From assembly GCA_016873095.1 (NCBI GenBank), contig VGYC01000040.1, positions 1 to 44,613 of the forward strand: a DNA stretch of 44,613 nucleotides, read 5' to 3'. Numbering within the stretch: the stretch's first letter is position 1; every line of letters starts with the position of its first letter. The notes beneath the pieces were generated by a model. That model did not search any database. It was given only the letters and a program-made list of their open reading frames with translations, and had not been told where the DNA came from. The DNA is from Planctomycetota bacterium. GTDB taxonomy: Bacteria > Planctomycetota > Planctomycetia > Gemmatales > Gemmataceae. This document shows, one piece after another, positions 15,669 through 23,633 of the stretch. The translations under genes and the position numbers were made by a program.

Positions 15669-16382
15669 ATGCTGAAGATCAGCACAAACACCATCAGGAT
15701 CGGCATTTACGGCGTGCAAGACGCCCCTGCAGGCCGAGGCATCGGGCTCTGGCCCAGCGGTTACAAGGGGAGCGTGACTGCAGCTGGCGGTGAACCCATC
15801 TTCCTTGATGATTGCGACGAGAACGCTTCCTGGAGCAAGATCCTGTCTGGCTTGCACGGGGTCGTGCTGGCCGGCCACGGCGAGGACGTCAGTCCCTTCG
15901 CGCTGGAAGGAATGTGCCACTGGTGCCGCGACCATCGGCTGCCGCTGCTGGCCATCGACCAGGGGTTGCTGATTCTGAATACGGCATTTGGCGGCGCCAA
16001 CTATTTCGACTTGCCGCGCGAGTTTCCCGAAGCGTTGCAGCATCGCCATCGCCCCGAACCGGGCTTGCGGCACGCCATCCTCGTCGAACGCGGTACACAG
16101 CTTGCCGCCCTGTACGGGGAAGGCGAAATCGTCGTCAACAGCGAACACACGCAGGCCGTGCAACGGCCGGCCGAGGGCTTCACCGTCGGCGCCCGCGCGC
16201 TGGATGGCGTCATCGAGGAGATCGAATGGAGCAAGCCGCGCTGGTTCTGCATGGGTGTGCAGTGGCAGCCGGCATCGGCCTCCGCCTCCGGGCTCGACAT
16301 TCAGGTCTTCCGCGGCCTGGTGGATGCTGCCCGCAACGTCTCCAGCAAGCCGGCACGCCGTCGCATGGCGGTGGGGGCGTGA
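15669..16382 (+). CDS. Class I glutamine-amidotransferase-like protein lacking catalytic residues
   Basis: A 237-residue protein with the layout of the peptidase C26 (gamma-glutamyl-GABA hydrolase, PuuD-like) branch of class I amidotransferases: GVVLAGHGEDVSP matches the GG-D-P segment, LPLLAIDQGLLILN the nucleophile elbow, VVNSEHTQAV the VNS-HHQ motif and FCMGVQWQPAS the VQWHPE motif. The nucleophile Cys is Asp97, the catalytic His is Gln200 and the partner Glu is Ser203. Hydrolysis by the usual triad is therefore not expected. The frame is intact and follows AGGAAAGGA, so it is probably expressed, perhaps as a binding or regulatory protein. Its neighbours give no pathway context. Confidence 0.7.
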   Translation: MLKISTNTIRIGIYGVQDAPAGRGIGLWPSGYKGSVTAAGGEPIFLDDCDENASWSKILSGLHGVVLAGHGEDVSPFALEGMCHWCRDHRLPLLAIDQGLLILNTAFGGANYFDLPREFPEALQHRHRPEPGLRHAILVERGTQLAALYGEGEIVVNSEHTQAVQRPAEGFTVGARALDGVIEEIEWSKPRWFCMGVQWQPASASASGLDIQVFRGLVDAARNVSSKPARRRMAVGA

Positions 16383-16445
16383 GCGAACGTGCCGGTGAAC
16401 CGGGAGTGTTGCCGCAAGGGTAACGCTCCCCGGTTGCCAGTTTCC

Positions 16446-16472
16446 CGACAGGCCAGCTCTACATGCTAGAAT
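16446..16472 (+). promoter_or_regulatory. Candidate promoter for the DUF433/DUF5615 pair
   Basis: CCGACA (16446-16451), a 15-base spacer, and TAGAAT (16467-16472), about 40 bases before the ATG at 16512. The -10 hexamer fits sigma-70 well; the -35 matches TTGACA at four of six positions and its spacing is a little short. Confidence 0.4.
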
Positions 16473-16511
16473 GAACAGCGAGTGAAATGGCCCGTCATGA
16501 GGTGCACGCAG

Positions 16512-16877
16512 ATGAGCATCGCATTGCACACCGACCCCGTGCCGCTGCGCGTGGATGAGTCCGGCACCATCCGGGTTGGACAATCGCGTGTCACGCTGGA
16601 TGTGCTGCTCGAGTACTCGGGACAGGGCATGCCGGCCGAGGAAATCGCTCGCGGCCTGGACACAATCACTCTGGCGGATGTTCACGGCGCGCTGGCCTAC
16701 TACTTTCGACATCGTTCCGAGATCGACGCCTACCTGCGGCAGCGCCAGGAAGACGCAGACAAGTTGCGACGAGAGATCGAAGCAGTGAACGCGCCTCGGT
16801 TGGCGAACCTGAAGGAGCGCGTCGATGCGCTGAGGGCCGAGAGGAACGGCGGCCATGCTGCGCCTGCTGATGGATGA
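16512..16877 (+). CDS. DUF433-family protein, probable antitoxin
   Basis: A 121-residue protein. The segment TIRVGQSRVTLDVLLEYSGQGMPAEEIARGL, followed by ADVHGALAYYFRHRSEIDAYLRQR, is the typical DUF433 winged-helix pattern (G-S/T-R-V-x-L/V-D and ADVxxxxAYYLxHxxEVDAYL). The C-terminus (about 75-121) is a charged helix. DUF433 proteins are commonly encoded just before DUF5615 PIN-like proteins and are taken as their antitoxins. ATG 16512 is preferred; 16497 is an alternative. The gene overlaps the next by 23 bases, so the two are co-translated. Family assignment rests on the motif; the antitoxin role is known for related pairs and inferred here. Confidence 0.85.
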   Translation: MSIALHTDPVPLRVDESGTIRVGQSRVTLDVLLEYSGQGMPAEEIARGLDTITLADVHGALAYYFRHRSEIDAYLRQRQEDADKLRREIEAVNAPRLANLKERVDALRAERNGGHAAPADG

Positions 16878-17205
16878 AGATGTCCATGGCGACATCATCA
16901 ATGGCTTGCGGTTGCGCCAACCTACGATTGACCTGATGCGGGCTCAAGATGTTGGACTGCGCCAGACTCCCGATCCGATCATCCTGGAATGGGCAGCCAG
17001 AGAAGGGCGCGTTGTCGTTTCAGTGGACAAGAAGACGTTGGCTGCGGATGCCTGGGATCGCGTGGCACGAGGTCTTCCGATGCCCGGAGTCGCCATCCTG
17101 CGAATTCTGCTCACAATTGGCCACGCTATCGAACAGCTCGAATTGATCGCTCTGGCTGGTGTGCCAGACGACTTTCGCAATCAAGTGGTTTGCCTTCCAA
17201 TTTGA
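16855..17205 (+). CDS. DUF5615 PIN-like protein, probable toxin
   Basis: A 116-residue protein fitting the DUF5615 family: an N-terminal LLMDEDVHGDIINGL (acidic residues of the PIN-like active site), AQDVGLRQTPDPIILEWAAREGRVVVSVD (D-x-G-x-x-x-x-D-x-x-I/V-L-x-W-A), and LPMPGVAIL in the second half. PIN-like proteins are often metal-dependent RNases. The usual T/S-x-D after the fourth strand is present as SVD, so the site looks complete. It overlaps the DUF433 gene by 23 bases. Its end is 16 bases from the convergent aldo/keto reductase gene. Confidence 0.88.
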   Translation: MLRLLMDEDVHGDIINGLRLRQPTIDLMRAQDVGLRQTPDPIILEWAAREGRVVVSVDKKTLAADAWDRVARGLPMPGVAILRILLTIGHAIEQLELIALAGVPDDFRNQVVCLPI

Positions 17206-17220
17206 CAGCGCGAAATCGCC

Positions 17221-18216
17221 TCACCGCGGCGCCGCCACCGGCCTTGGCAACTGATACCACGCCAGGTTGCACTTCTCTCTCTCCTCATCCGTCAGTGCCA
17301 GCTTGATAGCCGGCAGACTCTGGTCGAGTTGCTCCGGCTTGCTGGCGCCGACGATGGCGCAGGTGATGCCGGGCTGGTCGAGCACCCAGCGGACCGCCAC
17401 CTGGATGAGCGACTTGCCGCGCGGCTCGAAAAACTTCTTGAGCTCCTGGACGGCATCAAGCTGGGCTTGCTGCCAGTAGCGCTCGCGATACAGCTCACCG
17501 GTCTTGCCGATGGAGAAGCGCGTGCCCGGCGGCGGCGCATCCAGCTTCTCATACCTTCCGGTGAGGAAGCCGCCGGCTAGCGGATTGTAGGCGATCACGC
17601 CGATCCCCTGGTCGCGGCAGAAGGGCAGCAACTCGGCGTCGATCTCACGATAGAGAAGGTTGTAGCGCGGCTGCACGCAGTCGAAGCGGGCCCAACCATT
17701 TCTGGCACTGATGCCGAGTGCCAGCGCCACCTGCCAGGCCGGGTAGTTCGAGCAGCCCAGGTAGCGGACCTTGCCGCTGCGCACCAGGTCGTCGAGCGCA
17801 CGCAGTGTCTCCTCGAGCGGCGTGTCCGGATCGGGAGCGTGCGGCTGATAGAGGTCGATGTAGTCGGTGCGCAGCCGGCGCAGGCTTTCCTCGACGGCCT
17901 TCATGATGTGGCGGCGTGACAGACCCTCGTCGTTGGGGTCATGGCCGACGCGCATGCGGCACTTGGTGGCCAGCACGAAGCGGTCGCGCTGCCCTTGCAG
18001 CCAGGCGCCGACGATCTCTTCCGTCTGCCCGGCCGTATCCGGCGACGGCGGCACCGGATACACGTCGGCCGTGTCGAAGAAGTACACGCCGTGTTCCGCC
18101 GCCTTGTCCATGATCGCGAACGATGTCCGCTCGTCGCACTGATGGCCAAAGGTCATCGTCCCCAGGCAAATCTCCGAAACTTTCAGGCCGGTCCGGCCCA
18201 GTCGCCGCGTCTGCAT
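17221..18216 (-). CDS. Aldo/keto reductase
   Basis: A 331-residue NAD(P)H-dependent oxidoreductase with a TIM-barrel fold. The catalytic tetrad is visible: Asp48 and Tyr53 in FFDTADVYP, Lys85 in LATKC and His126 in LYQPHAPD. The N-terminus MQTRRLGRTGLKVSEICLGTMTFG is typical of the Tas/YajO-like (AKR11-13) branch. GCSNYPAWQ and the C-terminal cofactor region (VRWVLDQPGITCAIVGASKPEQLDQSL) are also present. The substrate cannot be read from sequence. The start is the ATG at 18216. It is followed upstream, on the same strand, by a flavin monooxygenase gene ending 50 bases away, so the two may be co-transcribed. Confidence 0.95.
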   Translation of the reverse strand: MQTRRLGRTGLKVSEICLGTMTFGHQCDERTSFAIMDKAAEHGVYFFDTADVYPVPPSPDTAGQTEEIVGAWLQGQRDRFVLATKCRMRVGHDPNDEGLSRRHIMKAVEESLRRLRTDYIDLYQPHAPDPDTPLEETLRALDDLVRSGKVRYLGCSNYPAWQVALALGISARNGWARFDCVQPRYNLLYREIDAELLPFCRDQGIGVIAYNPLAGGFLTGRYEKLDAPPPGTRFSIGKTGELYRERYWQQAQLDAVQELKKFFEPRGKSLIQVAVRWVLDQPGITCAIVGASKPEQLDQSLPAIKLALTDEEREKCNLAWYQLPRPVAAPR

Positions 18217-18266
18217 TCTTCGTCTCCACTGAAAATCTTGCTGTCGCTACGAATAGGTTGCGCGAC

Positions 18267-19478
18267 TCACACCGTCAACCGCACCGGCACGACGCCGTGC
18301 TGCAAGCCATGCAGGCGCTTGCCCATGAGCAGCCGGAGCAAGCCGGACTTCACCAGCATGGGCAGCAGACGTAGCGACCAGCGCGACAGCAGGCGATCCG
18401 AGCGAAGAAACGTCTGCGCCTGTCGGTGCTGGTGCTCCTGCATGGCAACGATCTCGGGCATGCGATCGGCGGCAACGCGCTGGGCAGCGCCATCGATGCT
18501 GGCCGGGTCGTTGCCGGCGGCCAGCACCGGGCAAAGGTGGTTGGCAGCCACAAGCGCGTCGCGCAGCGCCAGATTGATTCCCTGGCCGCCGATGGGCGAC
18601 ATCGGATGGGCGGCATCGCCCAGCAACAAAACCCCCGGTGCAGTCCAGGTCGTCAAGCGCCCCACGATCACGTCGAGCAGGATCGGCTGCTTGAGGCATT
18701 CGGGATGCGCCTGTATGTGCCCGGCCAGATCGGACGAGATTCGCCGCAGCAACTCTTCGGTCCAGGTATGCAGGCCCCCTTCCTTGAGTGTCTTGAATTG
18801 CCCCTGGGCCAGTGTCATGCCGACCCAGAGTCGGCCGTCGGCGGTGGGGATCGCGCCGGTGATGCCGCCGGCGCCCAGTTCCAGCCGCACGGTTCCCTGA
18901 TCCGGCCAGAAATCGGGGAGGGGCACTTTCAGGTTCAAGATGTCAAAGATCTGCGGAGTGGCGATCTCTGTGAACCGGCCGAGCTTGCGGACGGTGGAAT
19001 ACCGGCCATCGGTTCCCACAACCAGGTCGGCGGGAAAATCGCGCGGCCCGTCCGGTCCTTCCGCGCGAATGCCGACCACGCGCTCGCCCACGCGTAACAG
19101 TTCGCGCGCCGCCGTGCCCATTTCCAGGCGAAAGTTGGCATGCTTGCCGGCTTCCTCCGCGAGCATGGGCAGCACCGCGGGTTGCGGAACGAAGCAGCCG
19201 ATGAAACCGAGCTTTTCGGTCGGGAAACGTGCCTGCCGCCTTCCACCCTGGTAGATCTCGATGGCGTTGATGACGGCTCGCGGAAGCGTACGCAGCCTGT
19301 TGCCGAGTCCCATCTGCTCGAAGGCGTCCAGACCGCTTGGCTGCAAGCCATCGCCGCGAAAGGTGCGGTCAAAATCCGGGTGGCGTTCCAGGAGCGTGAC
19401 AGCGATGCCGCGGCGGGCCAGCAAGAAGGCCAGCGCCCCTCCGGCAGGCCCGGCGCCGACGATGACCACCCGACTCAT
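18267..19478 (-). CDS. FAD-dependent monooxygenase (UbiH/PHBH-type)
   Basis: A 403-residue flavoprotein. The N-terminal dinucleotide-binding motif is GAGPAG (8-13) with ERHPDFDRTFRGDGLQPSGL after it, the middle DG motif is GTDGRYS (155-161), and the second FAD motif is LLLGDAAHPMSPIGGQGINLAL (about 285-306). This is the para-hydroxybenzoate hydroxylase/UbiH group, which hydroxylates aromatic or polyprenyl substrates. The C-terminus is basic and hydrophobic (LRLLMGKRLHG), perhaps for membrane contact. The start is ATG 19478. The substrate is unknown; neighbours do not define a pathway. It lies upstream of the aldo/keto reductase in the same direction. Confidence 0.92.
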   Translation of the reverse strand: MSRVVIVGAGPAGGALAFLLARRGIAVTLLERHPDFDRTFRGDGLQPSGLDAFEQMGLGNRLRTLPRAVINAIEIYQGGRRQARFPTEKLGFIGCFVPQPAVLPMLAEEAGKHANFRLEMGTAARELLRVGERVVGIRAEGPDGPRDFPADLVVGTDGRYSTVRKLGRFTEIATPQIFDILNLKVPLPDFWPDQGTVRLELGAGGITGAIPTADGRLWVGMTLAQGQFKTLKEGGLHTWTEELLRRISSDLAGHIQAHPECLKQPILLDVIVGRLTTWTAPGVLLLGDAAHPMSPIGGQGINLALRDALVAANHLCPVLAAGNDPASIDGAAQRVAADRMPEIVAMQEHQHRQAQTFLRSDRLLSRWSLRLLPMLVKSGLLRLLMGKRLHGLQHGVVPVRLTV

Positions 19479-19698
19479 GCAATGTCCTCAGGGCACGCGG
19501 GCAAGGTTGTCATTGTAGAGCGCGATCCGGTCACGCCGGAATCTCCCGTGAACCTCTTGCGCAGATTCGCCTCTTTACACGTTAACACCTCGCTTCGCGG
19601 CGACGCAGGACTGCGAGTCCGCAAGGGCTGCAAGGACCGCTCGGCCGCAAGGACGGGTTTGGCCGGCCAGGGCCAGTTTTGCGGGACGGAGGTTCCCC

Positions 19699-20136
19699 AT
19701 GATCCTTCTCTATACGCTCGTGCTGCTCATCCTCGCCCTCGCGAAGTTCCTGGTGCAGCGCCGCGTCGCCTTCCTCGAGTGGCGGCACACGCGGCTGGCG
19801 CGGGGCGTCAACGCCCTGCTCAACCAGGCCATCTTCAAGCAGGGTAACAGCAACAAGCCGAACCCGTGCCAGCTTGCCCAGCAGCAGTACCTGCTCGGCC
19901 ACATGGTCCTGAAGAAGGACAACGCCGAGCGCAAGCTGCTCGCCTGGCTGGGCGTGAGCGAGAAGCTGGCCCGGGCCGTCGATGCCTGGCGCAAGTGGAA
20001 GGGCAAGAAGCTGCCCTACACGCTGGGCGCCCTCGACGTCTGGCTGTTCTTGTACCTGATCGACTACTTCGGCGCCGCTGAGATCCTCGGCACGCGCCGG
20101 TTGATCCAGATGGTCACGTCGCTCTGGAGCAACTGA
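19699..20136 (+). CDS. Small membrane-associated protein, unknown function
   Basis: A 145-residue protein with an N-terminal membrane helix (about 2-18), then a basic helical region and a C-terminal part with a Trp/Leu/Tyr-rich segment (ALDVWLFLYLIDYFGAAEIL) that may be a second helix. No known domain was recognised. GGAGG stands 6 bases before the ATG, the strongest ribosome-binding site in this part. It is divergent from the monooxygenase gene, and two stem-loops follow it before the convergent LOG gene. Confidence 0.7.
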   Translation: MILLYTLVLLILALAKFLVQRRVAFLEWRHTRLARGVNALLNQAIFKQGNSNKPNPCQLAQQQYLLGHMVLKKDNAERKLLAWLGVSEKLARAVDAWRKWKGKKLPYTLGALDVWLFLYLIDYFGAAEILGTRRLIQMVTSLWSN

Positions 20137-20227
20137 CGTCGATTCAGTTTCTTGGCGAACGTCGGTGCGTTAGCCCGACGTGGTCCGACGTGCATGGTCC
20201 GGCGACAAACCTGGCCGCCGGACCGGC

Positions 20228-20250
20228 GGGGGCGGAATCGTTCCGCCCCC
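20228..20250 (+). terminator. Stem-loop terminator after the small membrane gene
   Basis: A perfect 10-bp stem (GGGGGCGGAA / TTCCGCCCCC) with a TCG loop, followed by GATTTTCTTG, in the convergent gap after the gene ending at 20136. It is a good intrinsic terminator candidate for the plus strand. Confidence 0.65.
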
Positions 20251-20350
20251 GATTTTCTTGCCATGTCCTCCGCTGTGAGCTGAGGTGCCGATTCGTCCAA
20301 AGATTCGTCCTGAGAGAGACATGCGTCCCCTCGGCAAATCCATGGAATGT

Positions 20351-20374
20351 CGGGCAGGACTCCGATCCTGCCCG
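20351..20374. terminator. Second stem-loop in the same convergent gap
   Basis: A perfect 9-bp stem (CGGGCAGGA / TCCTGCCCG) with a 6-base loop, 44 bases beyond the 3' end of the LOG gene on the minus strand. It lacks a clear T-run; it may end LOG transcription or stabilise a 3' end. Confidence 0.45.
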
Positions 20375-20417
20375 CGCGGTAGGGACTTGCGGCTTTCGCC
20401 CCCCTTGTCATCCCAAA

Positions 20418-20957
20418 TCAAATCAAACTCAACCGATCCAGCAAATCCTCCGGCGTCTTGGCCGCGATGAGCAACCCGCGATGCTTCGGCTTGATGAAGC
20501 CGTCCTGCACCGCCTGGTCGAGCCAGGCGAGGAGCGGATCGAAGAAGCCGGCCTCGTTGAGGACGGCGATGGGCTTGTCGTGCAGTTTCAGCTGCGCCCA
20601 GGTGAGAATCTCGAACAGTTCGTCGGCCGTGCCGTAGCCGCCTGGCAGGGCGGCGAACGCGTCGGAGAGTTCCGCCATCACCGCCTTGCGCTCGTGCATG
20701 CCGGTGACGATGCGCATGTCCGACACTTTCTTGTGCATCAACTCGCGATCCACCAGCGCCTGCGGAATGACGCCGGTGACCTCGCCGCCGCCAGCGAGCA
20801 CGGCGTCAGCGACGATGCCCATGAGGCCGATGTGCCCCCCGCCGAAGACCAGGCCGACGTTGCGCTCCACCAGCAATTCACCGAGACGGCGGGCACTGGC
20901 CTTGAACTCGGCGCGCGTGCCCTGGCTCGATCCGCAAAACACACACAGCCGCCGCAT
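20418..20957 (-). CDS. LOG family protein (nucleoside-5'-monophosphate phosphoribohydrolase)
   Basis: A 179-residue protein with the two family motifs: GGGHIGLMG (39-47) and PGGYGTADE (105-113, the PGGxGTxxE signature), plus the N-terminal RLCVFCGSSQG. LOG proteins release ribose-5-phosphate from nucleotide monophosphates; in plants and some bacteria this yields free cytokinins, and many bacterial members act on AMP or CMP-like substrates. The catalytic Arg-Glu pair (ER at 89-90 with the motif Glu) is present. It should be cytoplasmic. ATG 20957 has AAGGAGAAG upstream. It is divergent from the membrane protein at 21275. Confidence 0.93.
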   Translation of the reverse strand: MRRLCVFCGSSQGTRAEFKASARRLGELLVERNVGLVFGGGHIGLMGIVADAVLAGGGEVTGVIPQALVDRELMHKKVSDMRIVTGMHERKAVMAELSDAFAALPGGYGTADELFEILTWAQLKLHDKPIAVLNEAGFFDPLLAWLDQAVQDGFIKPKHRGLLIAAKTPEDLLDRLSLI

Positions 20958-21274
20958 CGATTCTTCTCCTTACTTTCACCGACTCGGCCGACGGCACCTT
21001 GCCTTCTCTCGGCCAGGCCTGCCGGTCCACGAGCGGCCCGCCATCGCCGGTCCCTGCACGCCGGCCGCGAAACTTGTAGCAGTCCGCTTGCAGAAACCCG
21101 AGCTTGCAGGGGCGTATGTAGCGCCGCGACACCGGCACGGACCGCCAGTATGAGCGTGAGGTCCGCGACAGTGGTGAGGATCGGGCGGAGCGGGCGTACT
21201 TTCTGTTGCATCGCCCTATTCTACGTGTAAAGTGGATAGTGGGGCCAGCCAGCCACCTCGACAGGAGTCTCAGG
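20958..21274. other. Divergent intergenic region
   Basis: 317 bases between the LOG gene (minus) and a membrane-protein gene (plus). A TAGAAT hexamer (21218-21223, minus strand) points towards the LOG gene but lies 260 bases from its start. The plus-strand gene has AGGAG just before its ATG. Otherwise no gene is recognised. Confidence 0.45.
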
Positions 21275-21709
21275 ATGGATGAGGTCTTTCGCTACTATCA
21301 CACCGAGATGCTCATCCTGGTGGTGCTGACCATCATCGTGCTGACGTTGATGGTGCTGGTGCCGCAGCTGTTGCGGGCCCATCTGCGCAAGGCCGAGATG
21401 CAGCACGAGGAGAACATGCGCGCCCTGGAAAACGGCCAGCCCATCGTGCCGGTGGACGAGCGCACGCGCATGGCCGGCCGCACCGTGTTGCTGGTGCCCA
21501 TGGTGGTGATGATCTCCGCCGCGACGGTGACCTGCTTCATCGGCGCCTACAAGAGCGACAATGTTTTCACGGTGTCGCTGGCCGTCTGGGTGGTCGCTGG
21601 CGTGGTCAGCCTGGCCGCCATCACCGGCGGCGTTGCCCTCATCGGCCGGCTGGCCCAGCTCAACGCCGAGGAACACGAAGAACTGCCTGAGAATCCGCAG
21701 ATCAAGTAG
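21275..21709 (+). CDS. Small integral membrane protein, unknown function
   Basis: A 144-residue protein with three hydrophobic helices: about 12-33 (MLILVVLTIIVLTLMVLVPQLL), about 70-90 (VLLVPMVVMISAATVTCFIG) and about 97-120. The part between the first two is charged (HLRKAEMQHEENMRALENG) and the C-terminus is acidic (AEEHEELPENPQIK). The layout resembles small membrane proteins found beside regulatory genes, but no named family was recognised. ATG 21275 has AGGAG upstream; the frame is open to 21206 but without a site. It is followed after 83 bases by the nitrilase-like gene. Confidence 0.75.
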   Translation: MDEVFRYYHTEMLILVVLTIIVLTLMVLVPQLLRAHLRKAEMQHEENMRALENGQPIVPVDERTRMAGRTVLLVPMVVMISAATVTCFIGAYKSDNVFTVSLAVWVVAGVVSLAAITGGVALIGRLAQLNAEEHEELPENPQIK

Positions 21710-21792
21710 CTTCTTCCCTCCGGACATGCGTGAAGCAATTTCGCTGGGCGGTTTCGCGCACGTGCTCGCCCGAGAATAAGGAGACAGGCACG

Positions 21793-22701
21793 ATGAAAGG
21801 AATTGCCGTTCCATTCGGCGTCGCAGTCTTCTTGTTCGTTGCGGACCTGGAGGGGCCACGTTCTCGGGCCGCGGACAAAGACGGACAGCTGCGGATGGCC
21901 CTGGTCAACATCCGCTCCGTGTACTCCGATGGTCCCGAAGCCAAGGCCAACCAGGCCAGTATCGAGGCCAATCTCAAACGACACTTCTACTTCATCGATC
22001 GTCTGGCGGGTGAGGCGGATTTCATCGGCTTCCCGGAACTGTCAATCAACGGCTACCACTTCAGTAAGAACATGACCTGGCTGCGCCTGGAGGGTCCCGA
22101 GGTGGCGGCGCTGCGCAAGAAGGCTGTCGAAAAGCGCGTCTACATCAGTGTCGGTTTGGCGATCCAGGATGCCGACGGCAAACGTTGGAACGTGCAGATC
22201 GTCATCGATCCGCGCGGCAACATCATCGCCATCCATCGCAAGATCTGGCTGACCAATGAGAAAGGACTGGTGGAGGCCGGACGCGAACACAAGGTCTTCG
22301 ACGTCAAGGGTCTAAAGATGGGCATTGCCATCTGCGCCGACGGTACCGATCGCAAGAACTTGCAGGCCCTCGTGGACAACGGCGCCCAGGTCATCTACGG
22401 CCCGCATGCCAACACTACCGGCGGCACCATCGCCGGCTGGTACCGCTTCCGCTCAGCCTGGGCAGGCGAGAAAGGCTGGATCGCACAGTTGAAGGTGCAT
22501 GCCGCTCTGCACAATCATGCCGGACTGTACAACAGCGCCTTCAACCCGCCTGCGACCAAGGAGCGAAATACGGGCTGGGCCAGCGGCGCCTGGTTCATCG
22601 GGCCAGACGGCAAGACCCTGGCGCAGATGCCGACGTCCTCCCAGCGCAATGACAGCCGCGAGTTCGTCCTGATTCACAGCATCCCCATCCGCAGCCGTTA
22701 G
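21793..22701 (+). CDS. Secreted nitrilase-superfamily (carbon-nitrogen hydrolase) protein
   Basis: A 302-residue protein. A signal peptide (about 1-27, GIAVPFGVAVFLFVADLEG ... SRAA) precedes a carbon-nitrogen hydrolase domain. The catalytic triad is visible as Glu82 (FPELSINGYH), Lys150 (HRKIWL) and Cys181 (GIAICADGTD). These enzymes hydrolyse nitriles, amides or carbamoyl groups; an exported member suggests an extracytoplasmic substrate, which is not predictable. Downstream features include YGPHANTTGG and WIGPDG-like strands (GAWFIGPDGKTLAQM). AAGGAG lies 9 bases before ATG 21793; the open frame from 21730 lacks such a site. Confidence 0.88.
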   Translation: MKGIAVPFGVAVFLFVADLEGPRSRAADKDGQLRMALVNIRSVYSDGPEAKANQASIEANLKRHFYFIDRLAGEADFIGFPELSINGYHFSKNMTWLRLEGPEVAALRKKAVEKRVYISVGLAIQDADGKRWNVQIVIDPRGNIIAIHRKIWLTNEKGLVEAGREHKVFDVKGLKMGIAICADGTDRKNLQALVDNGAQVIYGPHANTTGGTIAGWYRFRSAWAGEKGWIAQLKVHAALHNHAGLYNSAFNPPATKERNTGWASGAWFIGPDGKTLAQMPTSSQRNDSREFVLIHSIPIRSR

Positions 22702-22765
22702 AGAGCTGCTGGCGCAGCTGAGATCATGAACGCGAGGAACTGCTGGAAAACCCGCTGATCAAACC

Positions 22766-23584
22766 ATGAACGGTTCCGCTTCCGAGCACCATTTTGTTGA
22801 ATCGACGCGCATCGGCCAACTGCCGGCGCTTGACCAGGATGCGTTCGCAACCGCCCCGGAGCTTGGCCGCGGCCGCAGCAAGACTCTGCCGGCAGCGCTG
22901 ATTGTCGGCGTTCTGGCTGGCATTCCCGTCGGTTCCGTTGTCGGTACCGGCTGCTGCTGGCTCATCGAGTACCTCGATCACATCTGGGTCGGCGCCCTGC
23001 TTGGTGCTGTCGGCGGAGCGCTGGCGGGAGGGCTGATCGCATTTGCCGAGCGACAGGTGCGCGGCGAACTGGTCAGGCCGGACACCGCCACAATGGTGGC
23101 TGTCGTACTCAACCTTATCCCCGCACTGCTGATTCTTCTTTTCAATCTCGCCTGGAGCGGCAAGATGTCGTACTGGTTGGCGACTATGGTCTTCGCCGGG
23201 CCGTTGCTCGGTCTCTTGATCGGCGGCATGCTGGATCGTTCCTACGAGGCTTTTCAACGTGGAGCGTTGGGCGGCTCGTTTGTGTTTGCGTTTATTGGCC
23301 TGGCCGGTTGCGGCGGGCTTCTGTTTGCCATCGACCAGGCAGCATACGGGCCCAGTCCAAATCAGGTTGCCAGGGAGACACGCGACCTTCTGGCATCCGA
23401 ATGGCGCGACGACAAGGAGATGAACAGAGCCACGCTCGATCAGGTCACGTTGACCCGCAAAGGTCGTAACACGTACGAGGGCTTTGCTGACGTATCATTC
23501 GATGTCTTCCGTGAGCGCCTGGCGCTGGAGGTCACGGTCAAGTACGGCATGATCTCGGTGCAGACACGGCTGCGAGAAGACTGA
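22766..23584 (+). CDS. Multi-helix membrane protein with C-terminal soluble domain
   Basis: A 272-residue protein. After a hydrophilic N-terminus (about 1-40) come four to five membrane helices (about 42-66, 74-92, 108-130, 136-154, 168-190), several rich in Gly and Ala. A soluble C-terminal domain (about 205-272) follows with alternating strands (DQVTLTRKGRNTYEGFADVSFD, LALEVTVKYGMISVQTRL). No named family was recognised. The C-terminal part could be a ligand- or protein-binding beta domain. It is 64 bases downstream of the nitrilase-like gene and convergent with sucD. Confidence 0.7.
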   Translation: MNGSASEHHFVESTRIGQLPALDQDAFATAPELGRGRSKTLPAALIVGVLAGIPVGSVVGTGCCWLIEYLDHIWVGALLGAVGGALAGGLIAFAERQVRGELVRPDTATMVAVVLNLIPALLILLFNLAWSGKMSYWLATMVFAGPLLGLLIGGMLDRSYEAFQRGALGGSFVFAFIGLAGCGGLLFAIDQAAYGPSPNQVARETRDLLASEWRDDKEMNRATLDQVTLTRKGRNTYEGFADVSFDVFRERLALEVTVKYGMISVQTRLRED

Positions 23585-23633
23585 CGTCCTGCCGAGCATT
23601 AGGACTTGCCGGAACCACCCTTGTCTTGAGAGC

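Noticed and set aside
15443-15706. 87-residue minus-strand frame across the A8 tract
   Set aside because: Its frame gives a Trp/Asn/Arg-rich peptide without support, while the alternative frame downstream of the tract is more protein-like.
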